64,000 bases of DNA from JANPLN01 sp043757265 (GCA_043757265.1 JAYUQP010000040.1:62001-126000); one strand, 5' to 3'; positions 52,823 through 62,414 are shown, numbered from the stretch's first letter. A program made the numbers and translations. The notes: generated from the letters alone by a model not told the origin.

Positions 52823-53978
52823 TGCAGAAATTTTAAGAGTCGAAAATGTTTGCAAGAATTTTTTAATCTCTTCGTCAACGCTTGGACATTTGTATTTGGC
52901 TTTGTTCAACAAAAAGCGCAAAGCAGATAAAATTGTTAAGGTTTTGAATAATATTTCTTTCTCTGTAAAGCGCGGAGAAACCGTGGGAATAATGGGACGA
53001 AACGGTGCTGGAAAAAGCACCCTTCTTTCGATTATTTGCGGGGTGATTCCGGCAACTGCAGGGGAAGTGACAAGACATTGTTCAATTTCTGCGTCGCTAA
53101 ATGTAGCCTCTGGGTTTAGTCCAGATTTTACAGGGCGACAAAATGCACATGTGTTTTGCAATCTCCATAACATTCCTGCCGACCAGATTGATGAGATGGT
53201 CCAAAAAATTTCCGAATTTTCCGAACTCAAAACTTACTTTGATATGCCAGTAAGAACTTACTCATCAGGAATGCGAGCACGATTGTCCTTTGCTTGTAGT
53301 GCATTTGTACGTGCCGATCTAATTATTGTTGATGAGACACTTTCGGTCGGAGATGCGGCTTTTAAAATAAAATGTTTAGATCAAATTCGAAACATGCAAA
53401 CTGCAGGTCAAAGTTTTTTAATTGTCAGCCACAGCCCCAATATGATCTCGGCCTACTGCTCCCGAGTTATGATCATTGATAAGGGCAGCATTGTTCATGA
53501 TGGAGATGCGTTACAGGGCATACGAATGTACAAACAGGTGACGTCTCAACACTTAGATCCCGGCGCAATGTCCTTTAAAAAGACTGAAGATTTTTTTGAA
53601 CGACCTGAAATTACGATGAGTGACGAGCAGGGTGTTCTTAAATTCAGCTGCAAATATAAAAATACGGGCCATTACAGAGTCAGTATCGCGCTAAAAAATA
53701 TGGAAGGTATCACCGTTTCGGGCTTTGCCATAGATGAGGTTGTCACTGAACAGGAGTTAGCCCGTTCGATTGCTTATGAGTTTAATTTTTTGAATTGTTT
53801 AGGAGACGGACAGTACTTTTTCGATGGCAATCTATATCTTATAGAAAATGACGAAAAATCGTTACTGAAAATATATCCTAATTTTTTCGGTTTTCATCAC
53901 ACCCAACCCCCGTCAACTCTGCAAAGTCAGCACGCTGGTCTAGTGAATATTTTTACAAATGCAAGTCGAATAACGTAA
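52812..53978 (+). CDS. wzt: O-antigen/polysaccharide ABC transporter ATPase with C-terminal domain
   Basis: A 388-residue ATPase. Walker A GRNGAGKST near 62, YSSGMRARLSFA near 150 and DLIIVDETLSVGDAAFKIKC near 168 belong to the Wzt family. Residues beyond about 250 form an extra beta-rich domain like the Wzt carbohydrate-recognition domain that reads the glycan's terminal modification. Such a domain implies that one of the nearby modifying enzymes caps the chain. Confidence 0.92.
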   Translation: MFSNAEILRVENVCKNFLISSSTLGHLYLALFNKKRKADKIVKVLNNISFSVKRGETVGIMGRNGAGKSTLLSIICGVIPATAGEVTRHCSISASLNVASGFSPDFTGRQNAHVFCNLHNIPADQIDEMVQKISEFSELKTYFDMPVRTYSSGMRARLSFACSAFVRADLIIVDETLSVGDAAFKIKCLDQIRNMQTAGQSFLIVSHSPNMISAYCSRVMIIDKGSIVHDGDALQGIRMYKQVTSQHLDPGAMSFKKTEDFFERPEITMSDEQGVLKFSCKYKNTGHYRVSIALKNMEGITVSGFAIDEVVTEQELARSIAYEFNFLNCLGDGQYFFDGNLYLIENDEKSLLKIYPNFFGFHHTQPPSTLQSQHAGLVNIFTNASRIT

Positions 53979-53988
53979 AGGATCTAAA

Positions 53989-54999
53989 GTGGTCGGGTAT
54001 CTAAGGTTTTTTCTAGCATCTTTGGTTGTGTATTCGCATCTGAACTTTCCTCTGTGGAGTATTTTTGGATTCAGAATCAACCAAGGTGTGTTTGCAGTTT
54101 TTTGCTTTTATATAATATCCGGATTCTTCACGGCCTTGATTTACGATCGTTTTAAAAACAGTGCAAACCGTATGGTTGAATTTTATTATGATCGAATTCT
54201 GCGACTTGTTCCGTTATTTTGTGTGGTCATGTGCCTTGTGTTCATTGCTAATTTGATAATATATCAACCAAGCTTAGGTATAGCGCCTGAGTACGCTAAA
54301 AGTTTTAAGCACCTGTTGCTCTCATTTCTTCAGCCGCTCAACGGGGTTGTAGGGTTTTTATTAGCTGGAGATTTTCCTTTCGGCGCTTATGCCCGCGTTA
54401 CACCAGCCCCCTCTTTAGCACTGGAAGTTAAATATTTTTTTATATTTCCTTTTTTAATGATGCTTCGAAGTCCGCACCTAAAAGCAATTATGGTCGCAGC
54501 CGTTGTTTGTACAATCTACTGTATTTATCGGCAATATACTGACTTGGCTGAGAGTTTTACGTACCGTTACCTTTTTGGGACACTTCCGCTATTTCTTACC
54601 GGATTTATGATCTATCGACAAAAAAAGGGTTTAGAGATATCCCGGTTTTTTAAGGTTGAATATTTCGCCGCCGGCATAGCTTTCACCTATTGTTGTGTGA
54701 TGCTCTTGCTGCGCATTGATCACACCCCTTGGGTTGGGGAGACTGCGCTTGCGTTGTTGCTTTGCCCGGCAGCTCTTATTTACCTGTTAAAATTCAAGTC
54801 GGGAAAAACAGACCACCTGGCTGGCTATTTGTCATACGGAATTTTTCTTGTGCATATTCCGATTATTCATTTTTTAGATCTGAAACAAGCTCGAGCTGAC
54901 TATTTTTTAGCAGTTATTGTGCTGGCGTCAGTGCTTTCGTTTGTGCTTCATCATCTTGTCGAGCGGCCCGTATTAAGGATTCGTCACCGAAAAGTGTAA
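53989..54999 (+). CDS. acyltransferase family 3 (OafA/YrhL-like) membrane protein
   Basis: A 336-residue polytopic protein started at GTG after AAAGGA. RFFLASLVVYSHL holds the conserved R and H of the family, and SGFFTALIY and SYGIFLVHIPIIHF follow; about ten hydrophobic segments are present. It probably O-acetylates the glycan. It converges on the following minus-strand gene with a 27-base overlap. Confidence 0.85.
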   Translation: MVGYLRFFLASLVVYSHLNFPLWSIFGFRINQGVFAVFCFYIISGFFTALIYDRFKNSANRMVEFYYDRILRLVPLFCVVMCLVFIANLIIYQPSLGIAPEYAKSFKHLLLSFLQPLNGVVGFLLAGDFPFGAYARVTPAPSLALEVKYFFIFPFLMMLRSPHLKAIMVAAVVCTIYCIYRQYTDLAESFTYRYLFGTLPLFLTGFMIYRQKKGLEISRFFKVEYFAAGIAFTYCCVMLLLRIDHTPWVGETALALLLCPAALIYLLKFKSGKTDHLAGYLSYGIFLVHIPIIHFLDLKQARADYFLAVIVLASVLSFVLHHLVERPVLRIRHRKV

Positions 55000-55947
55000 A
55001 GGCTTTTTAGTGCTGGCGGCGGTCTTGGAGACAGTATCCAATACACGCATTATATCAGGGCGAACAAATCCGCGCTCAATGTTGTATTTCACGTATTTTT
55101 CGTCGAATACATTTTCTTGCAAACATTCGAGGAGTAACTGAAAGAAAAAATTTTGCTGATGAACATCAGGGTGCGGTTTATAGAAATTGCCCGATTCAAA
55201 ATCAACCCACCCCATTTTTGCTTTGAATTTTCTCAAAAGGAAAGACGGCGAGATTGTTTTTTTACCGAGCTTTAAAGTCAATTCTCTCGTAGTGTCAAAG
55301 TCTCGGGGTAAGCCAGTTTTCCAGGGCTGAGTCGCTCGCTCCGTCATGTGCAGCAATTTGGTGTCTGCATCCAAATGGTCAAAAGAGTTCCATTCATCGG
55401 GTAGAATACCAATGGTCTCTTGGTTTTCTAGCTTCAGCCCGATCCAATCCCCATAATCGAATTTTTTGGCGAATAGATCTTCAATCACCTCATCCCACTT
55501 CCAATGTGTAAGTTTAGCGCAATCGAGTAGCATCACACTTGTACCAAAGAATGATTTTGAATAACCCGTGTATTTGCCGGAGTTCACTTGACGAGCCCAA
55601 ATTGGTTTTTGATTGAAATCAAAAAGTTCTCCAAGCTTTGCGATGTCCGAGCTCACAGCAAAGACATCGGGGTCTGTGACGATTGCGACGCCTTTAAAAG
55701 ACATTAACTGAGGAGGGAGGAACCGAAGAGGCGAGAAAGATTGAAGGTCCGAATTAACCCATGTTGCCTTGCGACCCTTGCGTAAATAAGTGCGACCCTC
55801 TTTAGAAGTTAAGACAGGGTGATTTTTCAGCTCAATAAGCTCCGCGACAACGTTGCCGCCTGAGAGCTTTTTGAAAGAATAGGCGGCAACTTTAGCACCT
55901 AATAGTTGCGAGTCGTTTGTGTGAATAAAGACTTTTATATCTGACAT
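54973..55947 (-). CDS. GT8-like glycosyltransferase, paralogue of 48874-49761
   Basis: A 324-residue protein starting MSDIKVFIHTNDSQL. AIVTDPDVFAVSSD gives a DxD-type site; MLLDCAKLTHWKWDEVI, LPDEWNSFDHLDADTKLLHMTERATQPW (in adjoining pieces) align with the GT8-like protein at 48874. The ATG is used rather than an adjacent TTG. The relatedness of the two suggests duplication with the pair now flanking the export genes. Confidence 0.78.
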   Translation of the reverse strand: MSDIKVFIHTNDSQLLGAKVAAYSFKKLSGGNVVAELIELKNHPVLTSKEGRTYLRKGRKATWVNSDLQSFSPLRFLPPQLMSFKGVAIVTDPDVFAVSSDIAKLGELFDFNQKPIWARQVNSGKYTGYSKSFFGTSVMLLDCAKLTHWKWDEVIEDLFAKKFDYGDWIGLKLENQETIGILPDEWNSFDHLDADTKLLHMTERATQPWKTGLPRDFDTTRELTLKLGKKTISPSFLLRKFKAKMGWVDFESGNFYKPHPDVHQQNFFFQLLLECLQENVFDEKYVKYNIERGFVRPDIMRVLDTVSKTAASTKKPLHFSVTNP

Positions 55948-55988
55948 CAAATATTTATTTCACGAAGTTCTATCTCTGTCTAATACAA

Positions 55989-56933
55989 TCAAGGCCTGAT
56001 CAGAGTGAGATGAAACCGGTCGCCCTTCCCTAGATATGAGAAGAGAAGTACCAGAGGCTTAAAGATGGCATTTAAAATTCCCGAATTTAAAAAAACATGA
56101 CTTGGCTTATTTCTTAAAAACCCTAAGTCTTGAATGGCGTACCCGAGGCTCCGGGCAAAGTCCTTTGATATATTTTCGTGGTTCAAGGCCGAAAAACGGA
56201 AGCCCACGGACTGGCTGAGGGCCGTAAGCCTCTCGGGTGGGTATAAAATGATGTGGCGAGGTGCTTCAAGGCCATACCAGGCTGATTTGAAGAAGCGGGC
56301 GCTAATTCCACCTGGGTTTGGCACCACTAAATGCAGAAACCCTCCAGGTCGAAGTTTATTGAAAAAAATCTTAAGAAGTTCGGTCGGGTTGTAAACATGT
56401 TCGAAAACGTGGTTTAACAAAATCAGGTCTAAACTATGATCAGCAATCATTTCTAATTTAGGGTCCTCGAGTGTGTGAATGGCCTGGTGCCCGCTGCTTG
56501 CCACCGAGTCTACAGACTCCTTCGAAAAATCAGCACCAATTGTTTTCCACCCAAGGGCGCGCATCAAGTCTAAATGCGCAGGAGAGCCACAGCCATAGTC
56601 TAAGAAAGTTCGATTTAAAGCATCGCCAAACGAAAGTAATTTTTTTTTGGTGTCGGGCCATTTATCAATTTTTCGTGGGTCTTTTGGGATTACGAACTTC
56701 TTTTGAACCGACGGTGCTCGATGGGGGGCGTACTGGACGGGATAAAAAGTGCTGATGTAATGAGATGCAATTTGCGGATTTTGAAAAACAACTCGACACT
56801 CGCTGCAAAGGTCATAATTAAATAATTCAGTCGAAACCTTCATGTCCCTGTCAGTTGAAGATGCCCAATTTGCAAAGCGTTCCGATCCGCAAGATGGGCA
56901 GGCACTAAGGACCGTGCTTGGAATATTTTCCAT
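55989..56933 (-). CDS. SAM-dependent methyltransferase with N-terminal CxxC ribbon
   Basis: A 314-residue protein. The N-terminal CPSCGSERFANW and CSECRVVFQNPQ form a probable zinc ribbon; the methyltransferase domain has FLDYGCGSPAHLDLMRALGW, DLILLNHVFEHVYNP and GGFLHLVVPNPGG. ATG 56933 has GAGGGA five bases upstream; ATG 56945 would give an ATGA overlap with the upstream gene. This layout is common among sugar C-methyltransferase relatives in glycan clusters. Confidence 0.8.
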   Translation of the reverse strand: MENIPSTVLSACPSCGSERFANWASSTDRDMKVSTELFNYDLCSECRVVFQNPQIASHYISTFYPVQYAPHRAPSVQKKFVIPKDPRKIDKWPDTKKKLLSFGDALNRTFLDYGCGSPAHLDLMRALGWKTIGADFSKESVDSVASSGHQAIHTLEDPKLEMIADHSLDLILLNHVFEHVYNPTELLKIFFNKLRPGGFLHLVVPNPGGISARFFKSAWYGLEAPRHIILYPPERLTALSQSVGFRFSALNHENISKDFARSLGYAIQDLGFLRNKPSHVFLNSGILNAIFKPLVLLFSYLGKGDRFHLTLIRP

Positions 56934-56941
56934 GTTGTCCC

Positions 56942-57757
56942 TCATTTGATCGATTTTAGAAAATGCCGTGAGGTGTTGTAAATGGAAGCGAACCAAGAAG
57001 GTATTCCAGAAAAACCGTAACGGTCGGCAATATTTTCATTTTCAATATACTCAGCCACCTTTAACTCACTACACAACGTACGAAAATCTTTTTCGGGTTC
57101 TAAAGGGCTCAAAAAAGGAGTAAGGCTTGTCATCGAAACTCCTCGCGACCGTAGTGCTTCCCGAACTTCGATCAGCCCTTGATAGTATTCATTGTAGCGA
57201 ACTTCTGCGCTTTTATTTTTCCACATGGTGTGCTGCTGGTGCGCATGATGGTTTTTATTGAGAGCACCATTATCGCAGCCCACAAGTATAATGTTTTTTG
57301 CTCCCATGTTCGCGGCTAAGTTTGCCGCCGTCTGTGAAACGGAACTCCATAAATACAGATAGTCTTCAGTGGGTTCTCGCACCCAATTGAGATTCCGACC
57401 AACAACATCGATGTGGTCAACGATTTTGCCAGTCTGGTTTGCCGCTTTAGATTTGAAAAAGTGAAAGTTTTTTTCCACGGCGTAAGCCCGCTGCTGTTCG
57501 TTTAGCAATTTTTCGAATTTTGTAATCCAAATGATTTCAGGATGAGGAGATTCATTCGGCATGAATTCAGCGATGTTGAGTTCGGGCCTTGTGGTAAGGC
57601 AATAAGTCACCGGCGCTAATTTCCACGCCATGTTCAAACCAATGGTGATTTTGCCTTCGAGAAATTCAACCGGAAAGATGCGCATGCTTGCACCCGTACC
57701 AACAACGTAGATATCAGAACCAGTGTGCTTTTTATAAAGCTCTGTGACGCTTTTCAT
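56942..57757 (-). CDS. DUF115/MAF-like glycan-locus protein
   Basis: A 271-residue protein with a Rossmann-like start, DIYVVGTGASMRIFP, followed by GLNMAWKLAPVTYCLTTRP and a second conserved block SSVSQTAANLAANMGAKNIILVGCDNGA. These resemble the DUF115/motility-associated-factor group, some of which transfer nonulosonic acids or related sugars. Assignment is tentative. It overlaps or abuts the downstream methyltransferase and likely shares its mRNA. Confidence 0.5.
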   Translation of the reverse strand: MKSVTELYKKHTGSDIYVVGTGASMRIFPVEFLEGKITIGLNMAWKLAPVTYCLTTRPELNIAEFMPNESPHPEIIWITKFEKLLNEQQRAYAVEKNFHFFKSKAANQTGKIVDHIDVVGRNLNWVREPTEDYLYLWSSVSQTAANLAANMGAKNIILVGCDNGALNKNHHAHQQHTMWKNKSAEVRYNEYYQGLIEVREALRSRGVSMTSLTPFLSPLEPEKDFRTLCSELKVAEYIENENIADRYGFSGIPSWFASIYNTSRHFLKSIK

Positions 57758-57913
57758 GAGTATAATACCTTCTTAAACAAATAAAACGCTATTGGTTTCA
57801 TAGGGCATCTGCCAGGCTTAAATGAACCGATAGTGTGCGCATTGCGCTACAGACTATTATTGACTGGAACCATGCGCAACTATAAATTTTTTTGTCCCTT
57901 TGAAGGAGATGAA

Positions 57914-58726
57914 ATGTCAGCAAGCTACCTTTTCGCTTTGAACAAGCTGCAGCAAATAGGTTCAAACAACAAAGAGATCTATATGAATGCTGACCCATTT
58001 CCCCACATCGTAATGGATCATTTTTTCGATGAATCGATCTTGAATTCCGTACTTAACGAATTTCCAGATTTATCTTCCGACCGTTGGAAAAGCTATAAAC
58101 ATGCTTACAGCGAAAAATTAGCGAACTCGTCAGAGGAGCAGCTTGGAGAGTTGACTCGTGAGCTTATATATCAACTCAACTCATCGCCATTTTTACGTTT
58201 TCTAGAGCAAATAACGGGGATTGAGGGCCTCATTCCGGATCCTCATCTGGTTGGCGGAGGCTTGCATCAAATAGAGCGTGGAGGCTTTCTTAAAATACAT
58301 GCAGATTTTAATTTCCACAAAACCCTCAAGTTAGATCGTCGGATCAACTTACTGGTCTATTTGAATAAAGACTGGAAAGAGGAATATGGTGGACACTTGG
58401 AGCTTTGGGACAAAGACCTCAAAGGTTGTAAAAAGAAGATTGCCCCACTTTTTAATCGCGTGGTTTTATTCAATACCACCGATACAGCTTTTCACGGTCA
58501 TCCTGAGCCTTTGCAGTGTCCTGAGGGACGTCGAAGACGTTCGATTGCTATGTACTATTATTCAAATGGGCGCCCCGTAGCTGAAAAAAGCGAAGCACAC
58601 TCGACATTGTATAAAGAAAAAATGGAAAAGGATGCGGTGTTTAAAAAAGCCATGGGAGCCTCGTTTGTTAAACAGCGTGTTAGATCACTTATTTCAAAAA
58701 TAAAGAGCATTACTTCTCAGGTTTAA
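57914..58726 (+). CDS. 2-oxoglutarate/Fe(II)-dependent oxygenase
   Basis: A 270-residue protein of the prolyl-4-hydroxylase-like fold. LKIHADFNFH carries the iron-binding HxD, NRVVLFNTTDTAFHGHPEPL the distal histidine, and RRRSIAMYYYSNG the 2OG-binding arginine region. AAGGAG lies before ATG 57914, favouring it over an in-frame ATG 81 bases upstream. Relatives are frequent in polysaccharide loci, where they may hydroxylate sugars or lipids; the substrate is unknown. Confidence 0.82.
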   Translation: MSASYLFALNKLQQIGSNNKEIYMNADPFPHIVMDHFFDESILNSVLNEFPDLSSDRWKSYKHAYSEKLANSSEEQLGELTRELIYQLNSSPFLRFLEQITGIEGLIPDPHLVGGGLHQIERGGFLKIHADFNFHKTLKLDRRINLLVYLNKDWKEEYGGHLELWDKDLKGCKKKIAPLFNRVVLFNTTDTAFHGHPEPLQCPEGRRRRSIAMYYYSNGRPVAEKSEAHSTLYKEKMEKDAVFKKAMGASFVKQRVRSLISKIKSITSQV

Positions 58727-58736
58727 GAGGCAAAAG

Positions 58737-60206
58737 TTGTTATTTAATTCCTTCGAATTTATTTTTTTATTTCTACCTGTGGTATGGATTTTTTATCATT
58801 TTTTAATTCAAAAAAGTTTTCCCAAAGCCGCATTTAGTTTTTTAGTTTTAGCATCGCTCTTTTTTTACGGTTATTGGTCTATCTCCTACTTGGCTCTGTT
58901 AATTTTTTCTCTTCTAGTAAACTTTGCCTTTGGAAAGATTCTACAAAGATATTCCAAAAAGTTCATTCTTGTTATCGGTATCATTTTTAATCTTTCGATA
59001 ATAATTTACTTTAAATACAGCAATTTTTTTATTGATAACATCAATCTTTTTGCGACCGCAAAAATTCCCCATCTAGAGTTATTTCTGCCACTCGGTATTT
59101 CCTTTTTTACCTTTCAACAGATCACATATCTCTGTGACATTTTTACCGGTAAACTAAAAAACAGCCAATTTTTGAATTACGTTTTGTACCTTACTTTTTT
59201 TCCTCATTTACTAGCAGGTCCCATTACGCACTACCTGCAAATGGTCCCGCAATTTGAAAAGTCCAAAACAGTTAAACAAATTTCAAATAAGATGCTGGCT
59301 GCTGGCTGGGCAATTTTTGTAATCGGCCTTTTTAAAAAAGTTGTGCTCGCGGATCACATATCGCCAATCTCCGATGCGCTTTTTAATAATTCAAGCACAG
59401 GATCCATATCGTTTCTCGATGCGTGGGTAGGAACCTTTGCCTATGCTTTCCAAATCTATTATGATTTTTCTGGCTACTCGGATATGGCAATTGGTTTGGC
59501 GCTTCTATTTGGTATCGAACTTCCTCTCAATTTTTACTCTCCTTACAAAGCTGTCAATATCATCGAGTTTTGGCGACGCTGGCATATGACATTGTCTAAG
59601 TTTCTGAGAGACTATCTTTACATTCCGCTCGGGGGCGGGCGCGTGGGAGCCCAAAGACGGCACGTAAACCTTATGATCGTGATGCTGTTTGGTGGTCTTT
59701 GGCACGGCGCTGGGTGGAACTTTATTATTTGGGGTGGATTGCATGGAACATATCTTATTGTTAATCATGCGTTCCAGCGAAGTTTTGCAACTTCTCAAAA
59801 ATCCAGAAGCAGTACAGAGTGGACGAACGGTTTTTTTACCATCGTCACATTCCTCGCGGTATGTTTAGCTTGGATTTTCTTTCGGGCCCCAAATTTGGAT
59901 GCCGCTAATAACGTGTTGAAAGCAGCTTTCAATGTAGGGCAATTTTCAACAAAGTTTGCACTTTTAAATCAAGTTATAAAGTTTGAACACTTTTACCTTT
60001 TTGCAGTCATCATCTTTATAACTTGGGGGCTTCCCAATGTTTCACAAATCTTCCAGTATCAAGATATTGGCGGTGAAACGAAGCGATCAAGGTTTCAGTT
60101 CGACGGAAGTTCTCCATATGCAGCCCCGTGGGTTTTTTCTTTGTTATTTTTCTTTTCCGTCGTGTTTTTAAGCCGTATTAGTCCTTTTTTGTATTTTCAA
60201 TTTTAG
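58737..60206 (+). CDS. MBOAT-family O-acyltransferase (AlgI-like)
   Basis: A 489-residue polytopic inner-membrane enzyme started at TTG after GAGG. RRWHMTLSKFLRDYLYIPLG and LWHGAGWNFIIWGGLHG, the second holding the catalytic histidine, are diagnostic of AlgI/DltB-type acyltransferases. It passes acyl groups to a periplasmic partner; the next gene is a natural candidate. Confidence 0.92.
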   Translation: MLFNSFEFIFLFLPVVWIFYHFLIQKSFPKAAFSFLVLASLFFYGYWSISYLALLIFSLLVNFAFGKILQRYSKKFILVIGIIFNLSIIIYFKYSNFFIDNINLFATAKIPHLELFLPLGISFFTFQQITYLCDIFTGKLKNSQFLNYVLYLTFFPHLLAGPITHYLQMVPQFEKSKTVKQISNKMLAAGWAIFVIGLFKKVVLADHISPISDALFNNSSTGSISFLDAWVGTFAYAFQIYYDFSGYSDMAIGLALLFGIELPLNFYSPYKAVNIIEFWRRWHMTLSKFLRDYLYIPLGGGRVGAQRRHVNLMIVMLFGGLWHGAGWNFIIWGGLHGTYLIVNHAFQRSFATSQKSRSSTEWTNGFFTIVTFLAVCLAWIFFRAPNLDAANNVLKAAFNVGQFSTKFALLNQVIKFEHFYLFAVIIFITWGLPNVSQIFQYQDIGGETKRSRFQFDGSSPYAAPWVFSLLFFFSVVFLSRISPFLYFQF

Positions 60207-60214
60207 AGAGATGC

Positions 60215-61342
60215 ATGAATTATAGTTTGTTTATACGAAGAACCATCATCATAAGCATGTCACTGGTTTTAGGCCTGCTTGCTTTCAACTCAATTTTAGA
60301 TCCGTATGATATTTCTCCAGCTCGTGTAACAATTTCGCGAATAAACAAAATCAAACCTTCTACCGACAATTTTGGTCGGTTACATAAGTCCTTCCAATCC
60401 ATTTATTCAAACTCTCAGGTGTTAATCCTAGGCAACTCGCGAATCGATCGCGGCGTGGATCCTGCTAATTATCCAGATATTCGGGCCTACAACGGTTCCT
60501 ATCCGGGAGCCATACCTCATGAACTATTTGCTAATCTAAAAACTGCCTATGGCGTAAATTCAAATTTAAAAGTGGTTTTTATTGGAGTCGATTTGATGAT
60601 GTTTAATCATCTGCGGAATCCTTCACAGACGGAATTTTCTGTTTCAGGCGATCGACCACTTTCGATCTACTATGATGCGTTTACAAAATTTATAAAAATG
60701 AACTTGAGCTGGGATACGCTCATCCAAAGTTTGAGCACGTTGAAATACAATTTTAAAAACGCTCATGGTTTGTTTTATTCCAAATTGGGGCACTTTGCTT
60801 TTTTTGACCACAGTCCAATCAACGACGCCCAACTTAATTCGGATCAACTTTTAAGAACATATGCGAGCGAGACGGATGTTTTTAAAGATTACAAAATCTC
60901 GAAACCGAGCCTGGCTGGGCTTAAAGAGATTGTTACGTTTTGCCGACAAAACTCGCTGCAGTTGAAGATATTCATCGCACCAACGCATCCAACAATGCAG
61001 GAACTTATTTTTCAATTAGGGCTTTGGCCAACATGGGAGACCTGGAAGCGGAATCTTGTGGAGATCGCACCAATCTATGATTACTCAACCTACGATCAGT
61101 ATACAACGGAACCCATCAAAAAACAGATGGAATACTTTTACGAGGTGGCCCACTTCAAACCTGCACTCGGCAGGATTCTGATGCGTGATTTGTTAAATCC
61201 CACTGAGAGCTTATCCCTGATAACGAAGAAAAATGTCGACGAAAAATTGCGTGCCCATGCCGAAAAGCACCGCCGATGGCGGCATTCAAACCTGCGAGAT
61301 AGCGAGCGTGTGGGATTTATACTTTCTAAACCGAATCAATGA
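60215..61342 (+). CDS. SGNH-like periplasmic partner of the MBOAT protein
   Basis: A 375-residue protein with one N-terminal membrane segment (about residues 10-26). VLILGNSRIDRGVDP resembles block I of AlgJ/SGNH-like proteins, with serine after GN, and FYEVAHFKPALGRILM near the C-terminus supplies a histidine near the expected position. It starts eight bases after the MBOAT gene. It may complete O-acylation on the periplasmic side; catalytic competence is not proven. Confidence 0.65.
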   Translation: MNYSLFIRRTIIISMSLVLGLLAFNSILDPYDISPARVTISRINKIKPSTDNFGRLHKSFQSIYSNSQVLILGNSRIDRGVDPANYPDIRAYNGSYPGAIPHELFANLKTAYGVNSNLKVVFIGVDLMMFNHLRNPSQTEFSVSGDRPLSIYYDAFTKFIKMNLSWDTLIQSLSTLKYNFKNAHGLFYSKLGHFAFFDHSPINDAQLNSDQLLRTYASETDVFKDYKISKPSLAGLKEIVTFCRQNSLQLKIFIAPTHPTMQELIFQLGLWPTWETWKRNLVEIAPIYDYSTYDQYTTEPIKKQMEYFYEVAHFKPALGRILMRDLLNPTESLSLITKKNVDEKLRAHAEKHRRWRHSNLRDSERVGFILSKPNQ

Positions 61343-61374
61343 TACACGCTGCTATCCTCGTACGGGAGCTCCAA

Positions 61375-62283
61375 TTATAAAATAGGTTTCCACGAGAGAA
61401 TAGAGGTCGCATTGTTCAATATTGTCGAACAGTAGTATTTCTTTTTTTCCGTTATTTGAATTTTGCCTTTTTTCTCAAGATCACTAAGAACATCATAAAG
61501 ATCTAAGTTCTGTTGGCGTTTTTCGGCAAACTTTTTGTTGCCGCTATCTATTTGTGCCATCAGATTCAAATCTTTTTGCGCCAGCCAGGAATCATCCTGC
61601 CACTGAAAACCTACTGGCTCTAAGTGCAGCACGTCTGTTAAGCCAGGTATTTTGGCGATACGTTCCATCAAGTCTTGGGGAATGTTGGTGATTTGTTCGA
61701 GACTGTGATGAGAAAAAACGACAGTTGGAATGTTTTCAGTTAATGCAGAAAAATCAGCATTATAATAGTCGAACTCAAACGTTTTTAAATTCATTTTTGG
61801 AGCCGCATGCGTTGCAATTTTGCGAAACAATTCCCTGCCGGAGTTGGTCAGTTCATACGAGCAGTAGTCGGCATCTACAGGAGCTCCATAAAGCCAAAGT
61901 TTGAACAGATTTTTACCCCAACCAGCGCCAAGCTCAATGATACGTTTTGTGTTTTGAGTTTTTTCCACGATGTAGCGGTTTTTAAGAGACTCCACAAGAA
62001 GACTGTAAATATTCACCGAACAAGATTGCGGTTTTACAACCTGTCCATCAAAAATAAATCCCGAAATTTTTCGGTCTTTGTCACGGTCTTGATTCTTCTT
62101 GATCAGCGCGGCATCGTGGTACTCGGGCCCGAAATCTCGGCGCATTAAAAGCGTAAGGCGACTCAGGTCTGTTTCACCCTCAGCAATCAGCTTTTCTGCT
62201 TTTAATCGGGTTTCGGTCCAAAGATGTTCATAGGTGTCTTTTACAAAAGCTTTTCTGTCATTCAAATCCGCATGGGAAATCAT
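61375..62283 (-). CDS. putative SAM-dependent methyltransferase
   Basis: A 302-residue protein with GGAGG five bases before its ATG. RIIELGAGWGKNLFKLWLYG is a SAM-binding motif and VVFSHHSLEQITNIPQDLM a motif-II-like region. The N-terminal 100 residues are charged and unrecognised. It faces away from kdsA; the acceptor is unknown. Confidence 0.65.
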   Translation of the reverse strand: MISHADLNDRKAFVKDTYEHLWTETRLKAEKLIAEGETDLSRLTLLMRRDFGPEYHDAALIKKNQDRDKDRKISGFIFDGQVVKPQSCSVNIYSLLVESLKNRYIVEKTQNTKRIIELGAGWGKNLFKLWLYGAPVDADYCSYELTNSGRELFRKIATHAAPKMNLKTFEFDYYNADFSALTENIPTVVFSHHSLEQITNIPQDLMERIAKIPGLTDVLHLEPVGFQWQDDSWLAQKDLNLMAQIDSGNKKFAEKRQQNLDLYDVLSDLEKKGKIQITEKKKYYCSTILNNATSILSWKPIL

Positions 62284-62414
62284 AAAACCTCCGAGAGATT
62301 CTTCCTTTACTGAAATCCCTAGGTGAAGTCTTTAAAATAATAAGCGACTTTAATGCTACGAGCCAAGGGGTGCTGGATGTTGCAAGGGATTCCCTGAAAG
62401 AGTACGTAATCAAG

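Noticed and set aside
52787..53230. 147-codon antisense frame across wzm/wzt
   Set aside because: Fully covered by the clear Wzt ATPase, including Walker A; no independent support.
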